Positions 20,278 to 30,761 of a stretch of 64,000 nt of DNA are shown one piece after another. This DNA comes from Flammeovirgaceae bacterium (GTDB lineage: Bacteria > Bacteroidota > Bacteroidia > Cytophagales > Cyclobacteriaceae), in NCBI GenBank assembly GCA_016709845.1, contig JADJMA010000025.1, positions 23,218 to 87,217 on the forward strand. Reading direction: 5' to 3'. Below the pieces are notes generated by a model. It was not told where the DNA came from. It was given only the letters and a program-made list of their open reading frames with translations, and did not search any database. Position numbers and translations under genes: made by a program. Position 1 is the stretch's first letter, and every line of letters starts with the position of its first letter.

Positions 20278-22557
20278 GTGATTAAAAAATTCTATTCGCT
20301 CTTTCCCTCGGCATGGTGGAAAGGAGTTGCCATTGGCACAATCCTATTTGTTCTTTTTTTATCTACCCTTACGGGATACTTTTTTAATTCTGGTTTACCC
20401 ATCCTTGTTAATTCACTCATTGGTCTGATTTTAGGTGGGCTTGTCTTACTAATAGCAGGATTCATTTTGTGGTGGCTGCGAAAACTCTTTGTAAAACTCC
20501 CGATTTCTATTGTCATAACATTTCTATCTACACTAATTACACTTTTTTGTGTACACTCATTTTTTGGTTTACCTAATATTATTTTTTATGGCGGAGGTAT
20601 TTTATTAATACTGCTTACCGCTTTAGTGTTCGGGTTTTTATGGTTACTTATCCCGGCCGGCATAGCTTCATTTTCAAAAAATCAGAAAGTATTTTTTACT
20701 TTGACAATAATGACGTGGTTTCTTGCCATGGGTGGAAGTATCCTGTGGTTGATGAACGATGGCAACTATGATTTGAAAGAACAAAAAATAACGAGCACCC
20801 TATTGCCTAAACCTTTGGACTTAGAAAATCCTGCTACAATCGGAAACCATCAGGTAAAGCACTTTTTTTATGGAAGCGGAAATAACAAGAGGCGCGAGGA
20901 GTATGGTAAAAGCGCAAACCTGATTACACCAAGTGTAGATGCCTCGTTGTTGTTGCCTGAATGGAAAGGCTTCAAGAAAAAAATGAGAGAATGGTATTGG
21001 GGCTTTGGTGTAACCGAATTTCCATTAAACGGAAGTGTTTGGTATCCGGAAGGTGACGGAGTATTTCCATTAGTGTTAGTTGTGCATGGCAATCATGGAA
21101 TGGAAGAATATTCCGATCCCGGCTATGCCTACTTAGGGGAGTTGCTCGCTAGTCGTGGGTTTATTGTTGTATCCGTAGACGAAAATTTTGTGAATGGAAC
21201 GTGGTCGGGTGATTTTGGTGGAAAGGAAATGCAAACACGGGGATGGCTTTTGTTGCAGCACTTGAAGGTATGGCGTCAATGGAATCAAACCAAAGATCAT
21301 CAGTTTTTTGGAAAAGTAGATATGGATCAAATTGCATTGATTGGTCACTCGCGGGGTGGCGAAGCGATTGCCATTGCTGCTGCTTTCAATGATCTTGATT
21401 TCTATCCCGATAATGCTTTGTTGAAGTTTGATTTTCATTTTAATATTCGCTCCTTGATTTCATTGGCACCAACCGATAGGCGATACACCCGCAGGCTTAC
21501 GTTAAGTAATGTCAATTATCTTACGTTGCAAGGAGGTTACGATAGCGATGAGTCAAGTTTTTTTGGTATGCGTCAGGCCGAACGCATTACTTTTGGTAAT
21601 GATAAGTATTATTTCAGATCCGGGCTTTATATGCCAGGTGCAAATCATGGTCAATTCAATTCCGTTTGGAAACAAGATGGCGGGCCTCCGGGCAGTTGGC
21701 TGTTGAATGTGAAGCCATTGGTTGCAGAGGCTGAGCAACAACAGGCTGCCAAAGTTTATATCTCAGCTTTTCTGGAGGCAACGATTCGTGATAAAAAAGA
21801 ATATATTCCTCTATTTGAGAACTGGGGTTATGGAAAAAATTGGCTACCAGAAATTCAATATCTCAACCGCTTTGAAGATAACCAGTTTATAGAAGTAGTC
21901 GGGTATGAAGACGACATTGATTTAACAACCACATCGGTTCATACAACGATTTCGTCTAATCAATTAAAGGTGTGGCGTGAAGTGGAATTACTTTATCGCG
22001 ATGGTAAAGATAAGCAAGCAAGTAATGCTGTTATTTTAGGTTGGAAAAAATCTGATCCAGAAAAAGAAATCCCCTCATACACAATTAGTCTGCCATTAAA
22101 CATGACATTGGATAAATCATTGAATGAAAATGATTTATTGGTTTGTGCGCTGAGTGAAGGCAATCTAAAGGAACTAAAGGACGAGGAGAAAAAAGAAACT
22201 GATAAAGTAAGTGAAGAGGATAAGCAGTCAGATAATCTGAATAGTAAAATGGACTTCACTATTATTCTGCATGACTCACTGGGAACTTCGTCCGCATTGC
22301 GTGCCAACGAAGTTATTCAACTATTACCCCGATGGGAGATTCAGTATTTAAAACTAAAGGATCAAAACACGGAGCAGTATGGTGATTTATGGGAACCAAC
22401 ATTAGCCAGCTATCAAGTACCACTATCTTACTTCATTCAAAAGTTTCCGGATTTAAAATTATCAACGTTGAAAAAAATTGAATTCCGATTCGATCGCATT
22501 TTATCAGGAGTTATTATTCTTGATAAAATAGGCTTCCGGAAAAAGCGGTTGGAGTAA
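20278..22557 (+). CDS. Membrane-anchored alpha/beta-hydrolase, 759 residues
   Basis: The N-terminal third (residues 1-165) has five to six hydrophobic segments. It is followed by a periplasmic or cytoplasmic alpha/beta-hydrolase domain with LVVHGNHGMEEYSDPGYAYLG (oxyanion region), the nucleophile elbow GHSRGGEAIAIAAA near residue 360, and PGANHGQFN, probably the catalytic His. The C-terminal 200 residues form a beta-rich domain with an acidic insertion (EEKKETDKVSEEDKQSD). The hydrolase part resembles the chlorophyllase/PAF-acetylhydrolase-like group. GTG start at 20278 gives the best N-terminus. Substrate unknown. Intact frame; stands alone. Confidence 0.75.
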   Translation: MIKKFYSLFPSAWWKGVAIGTILFVLFLSTLTGYFFNSGLPILVNSLIGLILGGLVLLIAGFILWWLRKLFVKLPISIVITFLSTLITLFCVHSFFGLPNIIFYGGGILLILLTALVFGFLWLLIPAGIASFSKNQKVFFTLTIMTWFLAMGGSILWLMNDGNYDLKEQKITSTLLPKPLDLENPATIGNHQVKHFFYGSGNNKRREEYGKSANLITPSVDASLLLPEWKGFKKKMREWYWGFGVTEFPLNGSVWYPEGDGVFPLVLVVHGNHGMEEYSDPGYAYLGELLASRGFIVVSVDENFVNGTWSGDFGGKEMQTRGWLLLQHLKVWRQWNQTKDHQFFGKVDMDQIALIGHSRGGEAIAIAAAFNDLDFYPDNALLKFDFHFNIRSLISLAPTDRRYTRRLTLSNVNYLTLQGGYDSDESSFFGMRQAERITFGNDKYYFRSGLYMPGANHGQFNSVWKQDGGPPGSWLLNVKPLVAEAEQQQAAKVYISAFLEATIRDKKEYIPLFENWGYGKNWLPEIQYLNRFEDNQFIEVVGYEDDIDLTTTSVHTTISSNQLKVWREVELLYRDGKDKQASNAVILGWKKSDPEKEIPSYTISLPLNMTLDKSLNENDLLVCALSEGNLKELKDEEKKETDKVSEEDKQSDNLNSKMDFTIILHDSLGTSSALRANEVIQLLPRWEIQYLKLKDQNTEQYGDLWEPTLASYQVPLSYFIQKFPDLKLSTLKKIEFRFDRILSGVIILDKIGFRKKRLE

Positions 22558-22593
22558 ATTTAATATTCGGCAATTAGTGTGAAGTTAACGAGC

Positions 22594-22624
22594 CCCGCGA
22601 AAAAGCGCAAAGCACTTTCGCGGG
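22594..22624. terminator. Bidirectional hairpin between convergent genes
   Basis: Perfect 9-bp inverted repeat CCCGCGAAA / TTTCGCGGG around a 13-base loop, midway between the stops of the hydrolase (22557) and kdsB (22645). There is no strong T-run, so its efficiency as an intrinsic terminator is uncertain. Confidence 0.5.
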
Positions 22625-22644
22625 AATGATCGACCGAAGGAGCT

Positions 22645-23393
22645 TCACTCATTATGATGTTTCAAATATTGCCTGGCATGTTCCAGATCTTCGGGTGTAT
22701 CTATACCTACTGTTTCTATGGTTGTTTCGGCAGTTTTTATTTTAAAACCATTTTCAAGCCATCGCAATTGTTCCAAGAGATTCTGCCTTTTCTATGCGGA
22801 GAAACTTTTAATGAAGTAATTCTTTTGAGCACATCACTTCGGTAGGCATACATACCAATGTGCTTGTAGTAGGTATGTTGATTGATCCAATCAGTTTCCT
22901 TACCACGCCAATAGGGGATGGGCGATCGACTAAAGTACATCGCCTCTTTGCTTTCATTTACCACAACTTTAACAACATTGGGATTGGTAAGCTGTTCCTG
23001 CGTTTCCAGTTTCTTAATTAAGGTGGCGAGTTCAGTTGTTCCATCTAACAAAGAGGTCAACAAATCAATTTGAGTAGGTGAGATAAAAGGTTCATCACCC
23101 TGAATATTGATGACGTAGTCAAAAATTTCTTGCTCTTTCGATAGCACTTCATAGCAGCGATCCGTTCCACTTGCATGATTTTCGGAAGTCATGCATACGT
23201 TCCCTCCAAATCCCAACACGTGTTCAACTATTTCCGAATGATCGGTGGCCACGATGACCTTACTCAATGATTTACTTTTACCGGCTTGGGTAAACACGCG
23301 ACTGATCATCGATTGTCCATTTAAATCCGCCAGCGATTTTGCCGGAAATCGGGTGGAGGCGTAGCGTGCAGGGATTATCCCAAGAGCCTTCAT
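22645..23393 (-). CDS. kdsB: 3-deoxy-manno-octulosonate cytidylyltransferase (frameshifted)
   Basis: Activates Kdo with CTP for the lipopolysaccharide inner core. Seen: [15 protein letters not shown] (nucleotide loop), [38 protein letters not shown] and [10 protein letters not shown]. The frame breaks near 22,790 ([16 protein letters not shown] reads through in the adjoining frame), and the C-terminus ends at the TGA at 22,645-22,647 after [12 protein letters not shown]. About 249 residues, family-typical. Start ATG overlaps the nfeD stop by 4 bp. Confidence 0.94.
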
Positions 23394-24723
23394 CCTACTT
23401 TTTTAACTTTTAGTGTTACTCCTTCGGTACCGATTACTTCAATGGCATCGCCCTGCTCAACAAAATCTCCACGAGTAAAAGCATCATAAACTTCATCATC
23501 AATCATGACCTTGCCACTGGGGCGAAGGATGGTGTGGGCTTTGCCTACTTTACCTAATAGGTTAGCGTTAAATGAATTTACCGTATAGCCACTGCTTACC
23601 TGCTGGGTATCGCTTAAAGCAATTCGTTGAAACGCTTTGGTTTTGGTTAGCCGGGCACCTCCTAAGAAGAGCAACAACCCTCCGCCCACCAATCCACCAA
23701 TCATGGCAAAGGAAGCAGCGATTATATCTCCAAGAGGAACAAATTCAAAATTGAAATAATCATTATTCAACATGATAAGTATCAACGAGATCACGGTAAG
23801 TGAAATGCCCGCGATGCCGGCTATGCCAAAACCGGGTATAACAAATACTTCGGCCATGATTAACAGAACTCCAATAAAGAGTGCGATAATTTCCCAATAG
23901 TCGGCTAAGCCGTTGAGGTAGTAAGGAACAAGATATAAGGCCAGTGCTGTGATAGCCGAGATTAATGGAAAGCCAACCCCGGCGTTTGTAATTCGAAATA
24001 GATGCCGCCAATAATCACCAGAATAAGAATGCCACTGATAAATGGATTCAGGAAGATGGCAATAATCTTTTCGGCTGTACCTTAATTGAAAGGTTTCGAT
24101 ATCATACGATTCAATTTTATTTCGTTTTAGAATATCAGCAATTGATTCAACTTTTGCTTCACAATAACCGTTTTCAATAGCCTCTGACGTGGTGAAGGTA
24201 ATTACCTTGCCAGCTTGTTTAATACTATCAATTACAACGCGCTCATCTACCATGCCTTCGGCAATACGCGGGTCACGACCATTCGTTTCGGCAGTTGATC
24301 GCATGATGGATCGCATGTACGATTGATATTTGTCAGGTGCTGCTCCACCTGATCCATCAACTACGGTAGCCGCACCTATGGTAGCACCGGGTGCCATGTA
24401 AATACTATCACAAGCGATGGAGATAAGGGCTCCGGCAGAAGCCGCATCTGAATTTATAAAACCCAGACCGGAATTTTAACATTCATAATCCAATCCACAA
24501 TTTCTTTGGCATCGTTGAGCCCACCGCCAAACGTATCCATGTCTATAATAATAATGTCGGCTTTGGAGGTTTCGGCATGTTCCAGTGCCAACTTTACGTA
24601 GCGGGCCATTCGGGTATCAATCTCCGCTTTGATCTCCATGACCATTACTTTCTTCTTTTCGTTCTGCGCGTTAGTCAGAGCCGGAATCAATCCTATCAGG
24701 CAAAGGAGGAACAGCTTTCGCAT
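23390..24723 (-). CDS. NfeD-family membrane serine protease (frameshifted)
   Basis: Long-form NfeD: signal peptide MRKLFLLCLIGLIPALTNAQ, a ClpP-like protease domain (IIIDMDTFGGGLNDA; nucleophile region SDAASAGALISIACDSIYMAPG), then about four membrane segments (IIALFIGVLLIMAEVFVIPG) and a C-terminal OB-fold (LRPSGKVMIDDEVYDAF). Long-form NfeD proteins cooperate with stomatin/flotillin-like proteins; none is adjacent. Indels: near 24,455, where the nucleophile region crosses frames, and a compensating pair near 24,083 and 23,985 that garbles one membrane segment. About 445 residues. Confidence 0.87.
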
Positions 24724-24757
24724 GGTTATCTTATTTTTGTTATAAAAATACTAAGTC

Positions 24758-25429
24758 TTGATCGAAAAACCCCTTTATCATTTCTCCATACAACTAAGCT
24801 CCGGGGTATGGAATACATTAGTTGTGCCAGAAAAGAAATGGCTTATTGTAGAGCAGCGCAATGAAGTGACCCGCGAAGTGACTATTACGGCTCTTGACTT
24901 TGAAAACAAGAAAATAGTTTGGCAAAACGCTTCGCTGCCAGAACCCTGGTGGATAAATCTGGTATCCGTATCACACAACTATGTTTCACTTAAAATATTT
25001 GAAAATACAGCCAACCCGGATAGTACCAGTTTTCTGTTGCTTTCGTTGGAAGATGGTAGAATAGTTGATCGACAGCCAGAAAGTGAAGCAGAATATACGA
25101 ATGAGGTTCAGCAGCCGTTTCAGTATGTAGCGGGTGAGCCGGAATTTAAAACTGTAGAGATTTTTTTGAAAACCCGGTTAAACATCATCCCATTACTGGG
25201 AGCAGAGTATTTGGAGTCACACAATTTTATATTTGTTTCCTGGTATTTCGGCAGTCCGGGAGCGTTTACCAATATATTGGGATGCTTTAATAAAGCCGGA
25301 GAATTGCTTTGGAAGGATGAAATTGGCACGAATTTGAAAGGGATTGGCGTAAATACGTTTTTTATTGCTCATGATTATTTATTTTTTGTGAAGAACAAAA
25401 CAGAATTGGTAACTTTTCGCATTGTTTAA
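24758..25429 (+). CDS. Uncharacterised protein, DUF4905-like (tentative)
   Basis: A 223-residue protein rich in beta strands with repeated W and aromatic positions (WQNASLPEPWWINLV, LGCFNKAGELLWKDEIG), recalling one part of a propeller. TTG is the only start that keeps the whole conserved-looking N-terminus (IEKPLYHFSIQLS). No signal peptide. It is followed 3 bp later by the LysM gene. I think this is the Bacteroidota DUF4905 family but cannot verify it. Function unknown. Confidence 0.6.
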   Translation: MIEKPLYHFSIQLSSGVWNTLVVPEKKWLIVEQRNEVTREVTITALDFENKKIVWQNASLPEPWWINLVSVSHNYVSLKIFENTANPDSTSFLLLSLEDGRIVDRQPESEAEYTNEVQQPFQYVAGEPEFKTVEIFLKTRLNIIPLLGAEYLESHNFIFVSWYFGSPGAFTNILGCFNKAGELLWKDEIGTNLKGIGVNTFFIAHDYLFFVKNKTELVTFRIV

Positions 25430-25432
25430 GCT

Positions 25433-26431
25433 ATGATTAAAATAATTTTTTTAACTCTCGTTTCGTGGTCTTCTCCAGCGGCACCAATCGATTCGTTGCG
25501 CACGGAAACCATTAATGGAAAACAGTTTATCATCCATCGTATTGATGAAAAGGAAACATTATATAGTATTTCGAGGCGATATGGCGTACCCATTACCGCT
25601 ATTCTGGACGAAAACCCAACGGCCGATGGTGGCCTTGCAGTGGGGCAACTTCTAAAAGTTCCTTATGTTGCGAAATCAAAAGTTCAGCAGAACGGCAAAG
25701 GGACACACAAAGTAGCCGCGGGCGAAACACTCTTCTCTATTTCGCGGCTTTACGATGTTTCGGTTGACGATATAAAAACCTGGAACAGTTTGACGAGCAA
25801 TTCTCTGTCTACCGGTCAGGAATTAGTTATTAAAAAGAAAGCCGCTTTGGCGGAAACGGTAACCACCACCGTTGCTAAACCGGTAGCTGGCGTTCATACC
25901 GTTGCCTCAAAAGAAACTTTATTCTCCATAGCCCGGCAGTATGGAATAACGGTGCAGCAAATTCGTGATTGGAACACGCTTGCCAGCGATGAAGTAAAAA
26001 TCGGACAGACCTTAGTTGTGGCAGACCCTGTGCTGACCAAAACGGTAGAAACGAAACCGGAAACTAAGACTCCGGAGGTTCTTGCTGTTACTACTCCAAG
26101 AGTTGAAACTAAACCTCCAACAGAAACCAGTATCCGAATCTCTGAAAAAGTAACAGGCTCTGATGAAGTGAAGGAAGGGGGCTTGGCCGAATTGATTGAA
26201 GGTACCGATGGCAATCGAAAATATCTTGCTTTACACCGAACCGCCAAAGTGGGCACTATTCTTAAAGTCAGGAATGAGTTAAATAATCGTGAGGTTTTTG
26301 TTCGGGTAGCGGGCGAGTTGCCTAATATCGGTGCCAACACAAACGTAATTATCAAAATTTCCAAGTCAGCCTACGATAGATTAGGGGCAATCGATCCGAA
26401 ATTTAGAGTTGAAGTTACCTATTACAAATAG
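25433..26431 (+). CDS. LysM-repeat protein with RlpA-like C-terminal barrel
   Basis: Secreted peptidoglycan-binding protein. Hydrophobic N-terminus, then three LysM repeats at about residues 34-80 (KETLYSISRRYGVPITAI), 90-137 (GETLFSISRLYDVSVDDI) and 155-202 (KETLFSIARQYGITVQQI). A linker rich in T, E and P follows, then a double-psi beta-barrel-like C-terminus (ALHRTAKVGTILKVRNELN, VRVAGELPNIGA). This domain order is common in Bacteroidota cell-wall proteins. Intact frame; likely in an operon with the genes on both sides. Confidence 0.85.
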   Translation: MIKIIFLTLVSWSSPAAPIDSLRTETINGKQFIIHRIDEKETLYSISRRYGVPITAILDENPTADGGLAVGQLLKVPYVAKSKVQQNGKGTHKVAAGETLFSISRLYDVSVDDIKTWNSLTSNSLSTGQELVIKKKAALAETVTTTVAKPVAGVHTVASKETLFSIARQYGITVQQIRDWNTLASDEVKIGQTLVVADPVLTKTVETKPETKTPEVLAVTTPRVETKPPTETSIRISEKVTGSDEVKEGGLAELIEGTDGNRKYLALHRTAKVGTILKVRNELNNREVFVRVAGELPNIGANTNVIIKISKSAYDRLGAIDPKFRVEVTYYK

Positions 26432-26455
26432 GCAGTTTTCATTAACCCTGTCGTT

Positions 26456-27475
26456 TTGAAAATTTTATTACATCAACGACATGCAAGTATTATCTGGAAG
26501 CGATGGCCTACATGGGTTGAAGACTTTTTTCTAAAAGCTGCAGGAAGTTTTTTTCTGTTATTGATTATAGCTAATACATCCGCACAAAACCTCGTGGTTA
26601 ACCCAGGCTTTGAAAGTTATTTTGATTGCCCGGGGTCTTACAATTATTTGCAGGATGGGAAGCTTGCACCGGGTTGGTTTTCACCAACGTTCGGTACGCC
26701 TGATATATTCAATGTATGTAGTGTTGGCAATGCGGGTGTGCCCACCAACTGGGCTGGATTTTCCAAAGCGTATACGGGTTCTGGTTATGCTGGAATTTAT
26801 GCTTATGTATTTGGTAAGCAAACCCCTTATCGGGAATATCTTCAGGCTGAGTTGCTCGAACCTCTTGAAGCCGGTGGCAATTATCTGGTAGAATTTTATT
26901 TTAAACTTTCATCGAACTCAAAGTATAGTATAGATCGGATCGGAATTTTGTTATCCGATTCGTCTCACCGAAATACTAAGGACGGTGTTTTTCCGGTAGC
27001 ACCTTCTTATGAGCGATTGAACCGAACGATCTATAATCGATCAACCGGTTTGTGGACGCGGTTTGGTTATACCTACGAAGCGAAAGGAGGTGAACGGTTT
27101 CTAACAATTGGAAATTTTTCCAGTGATGGTAAAACCCGATCGCAGTTTATTGAAAGCTCACAAGGTAAGGAACCTATGCTGGCCCGAGCCGCATATTATT
27201 ACATTGATGATGTTAAAGTAGTTAAGGTGGGAGGTGTGCCGCAAGCTCCGGTACTAACCGGATACCCTGAAATAAAGACGGATGAGAATTACGTTTTGAA
27301 AAATATCCAATTCAGATTTAATGACTTCACCTTGCTCGAGTCTTCCTATTCTGAATTAAAAAGACTGGTTGAGATTATGCGCTACCATAAAACATGGAAA
27401 GTAATAGTTAGCGGTCATACAGATGATGTGGGATCAGAGACTAATCGTAGGGTAGAATTACGATTTTTAAACTGA
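26456..27475 (+). CDS. OmpA-family outer-membrane protein with an internal C-terminal deletion
   Basis: Hydrophobic signal (about residues 28-44), then a jelly-roll-like domain beginning NLVVNPGFESYFDCPGS with APGWFSPTFGTPDIF, and a C-terminal OmpA peptidoglycan-binding domain starting at IQFRFNDFTLLESSYSEL. After GHTDDVGS the sequence jumps directly to ETNRRVELRFLN, the very end of the domain. About 38 residues, including the usual LSxxRAxxV helix and GxGE segment, are missing in frame. TTG start at 26456 is a weak choice. Stop overlaps the next ATG by 1 bp. Confidence 0.78.
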   Translation: MKILLHQRHASIIWKRWPTWVEDFFLKAAGSFFLLLIIANTSAQNLVVNPGFESYFDCPGSYNYLQDGKLAPGWFSPTFGTPDIFNVCSVGNAGVPTNWAGFSKAYTGSGYAGIYAYVFGKQTPYREYLQAELLEPLEAGGNYLVEFYFKLSSNSKYSIDRIGILLSDSSHRNTKDGVFPVAPSYERLNRTIYNRSTGLWTRFGYTYEAKGGERFLTIGNFSSDGKTRSQFIESSQGKEPMLARAAYYYIDDVKVVKVGGVPQAPVLTGYPEIKTDENYVLKNIQFRFNDFTLLESSYSELKRLVEIMRYHKTWKVIVSGHTDDVGSETNRRVELRFLN

Positions 27476-28257
27476 TGCCTGATAGAATAGCTAATCGTAA
27501 TAAACTCAAAGCATTTTTGGATGCCAAGGTTGATCAATACAATACATTGGATTTTATTTCACTTGATCCAATTTCCATCCCGCATCAGTTTTCTAAAAAA
27601 CAGGATATAGAGATTGCCGGATTTCTGGCAGCAACTCTGGCGTGGGGACAACGCGTCACCATAATTAATAAATGCAAGGAACTATTGCATCTGATGGGAG
27701 ATGCGCCCTACGATTTTTTACTTCATCATAAGCCAATTGACTTAAAGCCATTCGAGAAATTTAAACATCGAACGTTTAATGCAACCGATACATTATATTT
27801 TATTGAATCCTTGTCAACTTACTATAAAACTCACCATTCGCTGGAGGATGCATTTGTGGTGCAAGCAACAGACACTACAATCGAAGCCGGTTTGATTAAC
27901 TTTCACAAGATATTCTTCAGTCTTCCTGATTTTCCTGCGCGTACGATCAAACATGTTTCTACTCCCGCCCGCAAGTCGGCTTGTAAAAGATTAAGTATGT
28001 TTTTACGATGGATGGTTAGACAGGATGAAAAGGGAGTTGATTTTGGTCTTTGGAAGCGGATCTTACCTTCGCAACTGGTCTGCCCTTGCGATGTGCATGT
28101 AGAACGAGTAGCAAGAAAGCTGAATTTAATCTCCCGCAAAGGAATGAATTGGCAAACTGCGCTGGAACTAACCTCCAATCTACGAAAGCTTGATCCGGTT
28201 GATCCGGTAAAGTATGATTTTGCGCTTTTTGGATTAGGGATCATGGAGCACTATTAG
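27475..28257 (+). CDS. TIGR02757/DUF2400-family protein
   Basis: A 260-residue protein of the TIGR02757 family, seen mainly in Bacteroidota, with helix-hairpin-helix features reminiscent of DNA glycosylases. Motifs: FISLDPISIPHQFSKKQDIEI, GFLAATLAWGQRV, FLRWMVRQDEKGVDFGLWK, and LVCPCDVHVERVARKLNL. Full length, intact frame. Molecular role not established. The start codon overlaps the end of the OmpA gene, so the four genes from 24758 on look like one transcription unit. Confidence 0.85.
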   Translation: MPDRIANRNKLKAFLDAKVDQYNTLDFISLDPISIPHQFSKKQDIEIAGFLAATLAWGQRVTIINKCKELLHLMGDAPYDFLLHHKPIDLKPFEKFKHRTFNATDTLYFIESLSTYYKTHHSLEDAFVVQATDTTIEAGLINFHKIFFSLPDFPARTIKHVSTPARKSACKRLSMFLRWMVRQDEKGVDFGLWKRILPSQLVCPCDVHVERVARKLNLISRKGMNWQTALELTSNLRKLDPVDPVKYDFALFGLGIMEHY

Positions 28258-28343
28258 TTTTTCTTAAAATATGACGAACGGTTATTTAAATCTTGGTTAA
28301 ATGTTTTTACCTTAAACTTTCGTTTCAAAACCAATATTCTACC

Positions 28344-30064
28344 ATGAATTTAAACATTGACGCAGAAGAAAAGAACACCTACGATGCCATTGTAGTAGGC
28401 ACGGGTATTAGCGGTGGTTGGGCAGCAAAAGAACTGAGTGAAAAAGGATTAAAAACACTTGTGTTAGAGCGCGGTAGAGATGTAAAACATCTTGACTATC
28501 CTACGGCAACAAAAGATCCGTGGCAAATTCCAAATGGAGATAGACCAACGCAAGAAATTTTAAAGAATCAAGGCGTACAAAATCGCACGGGTTATACGGT
28601 TCGTCCATCAACCGCGCATTGGTTCGTAAATGATCTTGAGAATCCATACAGCGAAAAAGAAGGAAAGCGTTTCGATTGGATGCGTGGCTATCATGTGGGT
28701 GGGCGCTCGCTTATGTGGGGTCGCCAAAGCTATCGCTGGGGCGATTTTGATTTTGAAGCCAATGCCCGGGAAGGTGTTGCCATTGATTGGCCGGTTCGAT
28801 ATGCTGAAATAGCACCCTGGTATGAGTATGTTGAAACCTTTGCCGGAATCAGTGGCCAGGATGAAGATATTCCACACCTACCCAATAGTAAATTTCTTCC
28901 GCCCATGGATATGAATTGTGTGGAAAAGGAATTGAAAAAATCTATGATGGATAAGTTTGGCAGGCCATTAACTATTGGCCGGGTTGCCCATGTTACAGGG
29001 CCACTTACTCATAACCAAAGTCCACAACGTGGTTCATGCCAGTTCAGAAATCTTTGCGCTCGTGGTTGCCCGTATGGAGGCTACTTCAGCAGTAACTCTT
29101 GTACTATCCCATCAGCCGAGCGCTCAAATAATATGACGCTACGCCCCAACTCAATTGTTTATGAATTGATTTATGATGAGAAAAAGGGAAGGCAACAGGA
29201 GTAAAAGTATTGGATTCAGAGACTGGAGAAAATACAGAGTACTATGCCAAAGTAATTTTCTTGTGTGCCTCAACGATGGGTTCCGCTTTTATTATGATGA
29301 ACTCAATATCAAACCGCTTCCCGAATGGATTTGGAAATGATAGTGGTGAGCTTGGCCATAATATTATGGACCACCATTTAGGAGTTGGCGCCAGTGGCAC
29401 CATGGAAGGTTTTGAAGATCAATATTATTATGGTCGCAGGGCCAATGGAATTTATATCCCACGCTTCCGGAATATTGGCAAAGACAAGCGCGATTACTTG
29501 CGTGGCTTTGGCTATCAGGGTGGCGGTAGCCGTCAGGGTTGGAGCAGCCTGGTGGCAGAACTTTCTATTGGTAAGGAATTGAAAGAGGCTGTGACCACAC
29601 CCGGTGCATGGAGTATTGGTATTGGTGGTTTTGGTGAAATATTGCCTGACCATTCCAATATGGTAACAATCAAAAAAGAGTTGAAAGACAAATACGGATT
29701 GCCAACGTTGCTGTTCGATACCGAATTTAAAGAGAACGATTATAAAATGCGTATTGACATGGCAGCCGATGCAGCCGAAATGCTGGAAGCAGCAGGTGCA
29801 AAAAATGTTCGTTCGCATGATCGTAAAGATCAACATGGCATTGGCTTAGGAATTCATGAAATGGGAACGGCCCGCATGGGTAAGGATCCTAAAACATCGG
29901 TGCTTAACAAATACAATCAGGTGCATGCATGCAAAAATGTGTTTGTAACCGATGGTTCGTTTATGACATCTGCAAACTGTGTAAACCCATCGCTTACCTA
30001 TATGGCATTTACAGCCCGTGCTGCTGACTATGCAGTTAATGAATTGAAAAAAGGTAATTTGTAA
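28344..30064 (+). CDS. GMC-type FAD-dependent oxidoreductase (frameshifted)
   Basis: Large catalytic subunit of a gluconate-2-dehydrogenase/choline-dehydrogenase-like enzyme. Seen: FAD-binding VVGTGISGGWAAKELSEKGL near residue 14, WMRGYHVGGRSLMWGRQ, CARGCPYGGYFSSNSCTIPSA (Cys-rich segment found in this subgroup), and the C-terminal VTDGSFMTSANCVNPSLTYMA with the active-site Asn region. ATG at 28344 matches the family start. One A is missing in the run near 29,190, splitting the frame. It is followed 17 bp later by the small subunit. Substrate (sugar or polyol) not determined. Confidence 0.9.
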
Positions 30065-30081
30065 AATCTTTTAAATATTGA

Positions 30082-30687
30082 ATGACTATGAATCTGAATC
30101 AACTCATCGATAGAAGAGAAGCCCTTCGCAAAACAGCGCTGCTAATGGGCGCGGCCGTTTCGGCTTCAGCCTTAACAGGAATTTTGCAAGGTTGCAAAGC
30201 AGCACCTGAACTAACCTACAAGCCCGATTTTTTTACTGAAGATCAGGCGCGCTTGATTAGCGAAGTGGCAGAAATAATTATCCCGAAGACCGATACACCC
30301 GGAGCAAAAGATGCCGGTGTGCCGGGATTCATTGACCAGATGTTAAAGGAGTGCTATAAAAAAGAAGATCAGGATCAGTACCTGGCAGGTTTAGCAGAGT
30401 TTGATGCTGCCGCCAAAGCTTCTTATGGAGATACATTTAATGAGTGCGATTCCGATAAGCAAACTGAGTTTGTATTAGCGCAACATGCGGATGCCTTAGC
30501 GAAAACAAAAGCTGATCCTTCTATGAAGCGACCTTTTATTTTAGCAACCAAAGAACTTACGCTTTTAGGATTCTTTACATCAGAACCAGGTGCTACGCAA
30601 GTGCTACAATATGTAGCCGTTCCTGGATCTTATAAAGGATGTATACCATTATCGGAGGCCGGTAATGGTAAGACTTGGGCTACTTAA
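30082..30687 (+). CDS. Gluconate 2-dehydrogenase subunit 3-like protein
   Basis: Small accessory subunit of the upstream GMC oxidoreductase. N-terminus has a Tat-like signal (RREALRKTALLMGAAVSA) that leads to a Cys in LQGCKAA, so a Tat-exported lipoprotein is plausible. The body contains ARLISEVAEIIIPKTDTPG, typical of the subunit-3 family, and AGVPGFIDQMLKECY. 201 residues, intact. It may help export the FAD subunit by hitch-hiking; that is known for related enzymes, not shown here. A terminator follows. Confidence 0.87.
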   Translation: MTMNLNQLIDRREALRKTALLMGAAVSASALTGILQGCKAAPELTYKPDFFTEDQARLISEVAEIIIPKTDTPGAKDAGVPGFIDQMLKECYKKEDQDQYLAGLAEFDAAAKASYGDTFNECDSDKQTEFVLAQHADALAKTKADPSMKRPFILATKELTLLGFFTSEPGATQVLQYVAVPGSYKGCIPLSEAGNGKTWAT

Positions 30688-30710
30688 ATCATTAATAATT
30701 GATTAAAGAG

Positions 30711-30738
30711 AAAGGCATCTGTACGGATGTCTTTTTTA
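30711..30738 (+). terminator. Terminator after the GMC oxidoreductase operon
   Basis: AAGGCATC and GATGTCTT form a short stem with one G-T pair around TGTACG, followed by a T-run. It also lies 3' of the convergent anti-sigma gene. Confidence 0.65.
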
Positions 30739-30761
30739 TTGGACTTTCAATTCGAAAAAAT

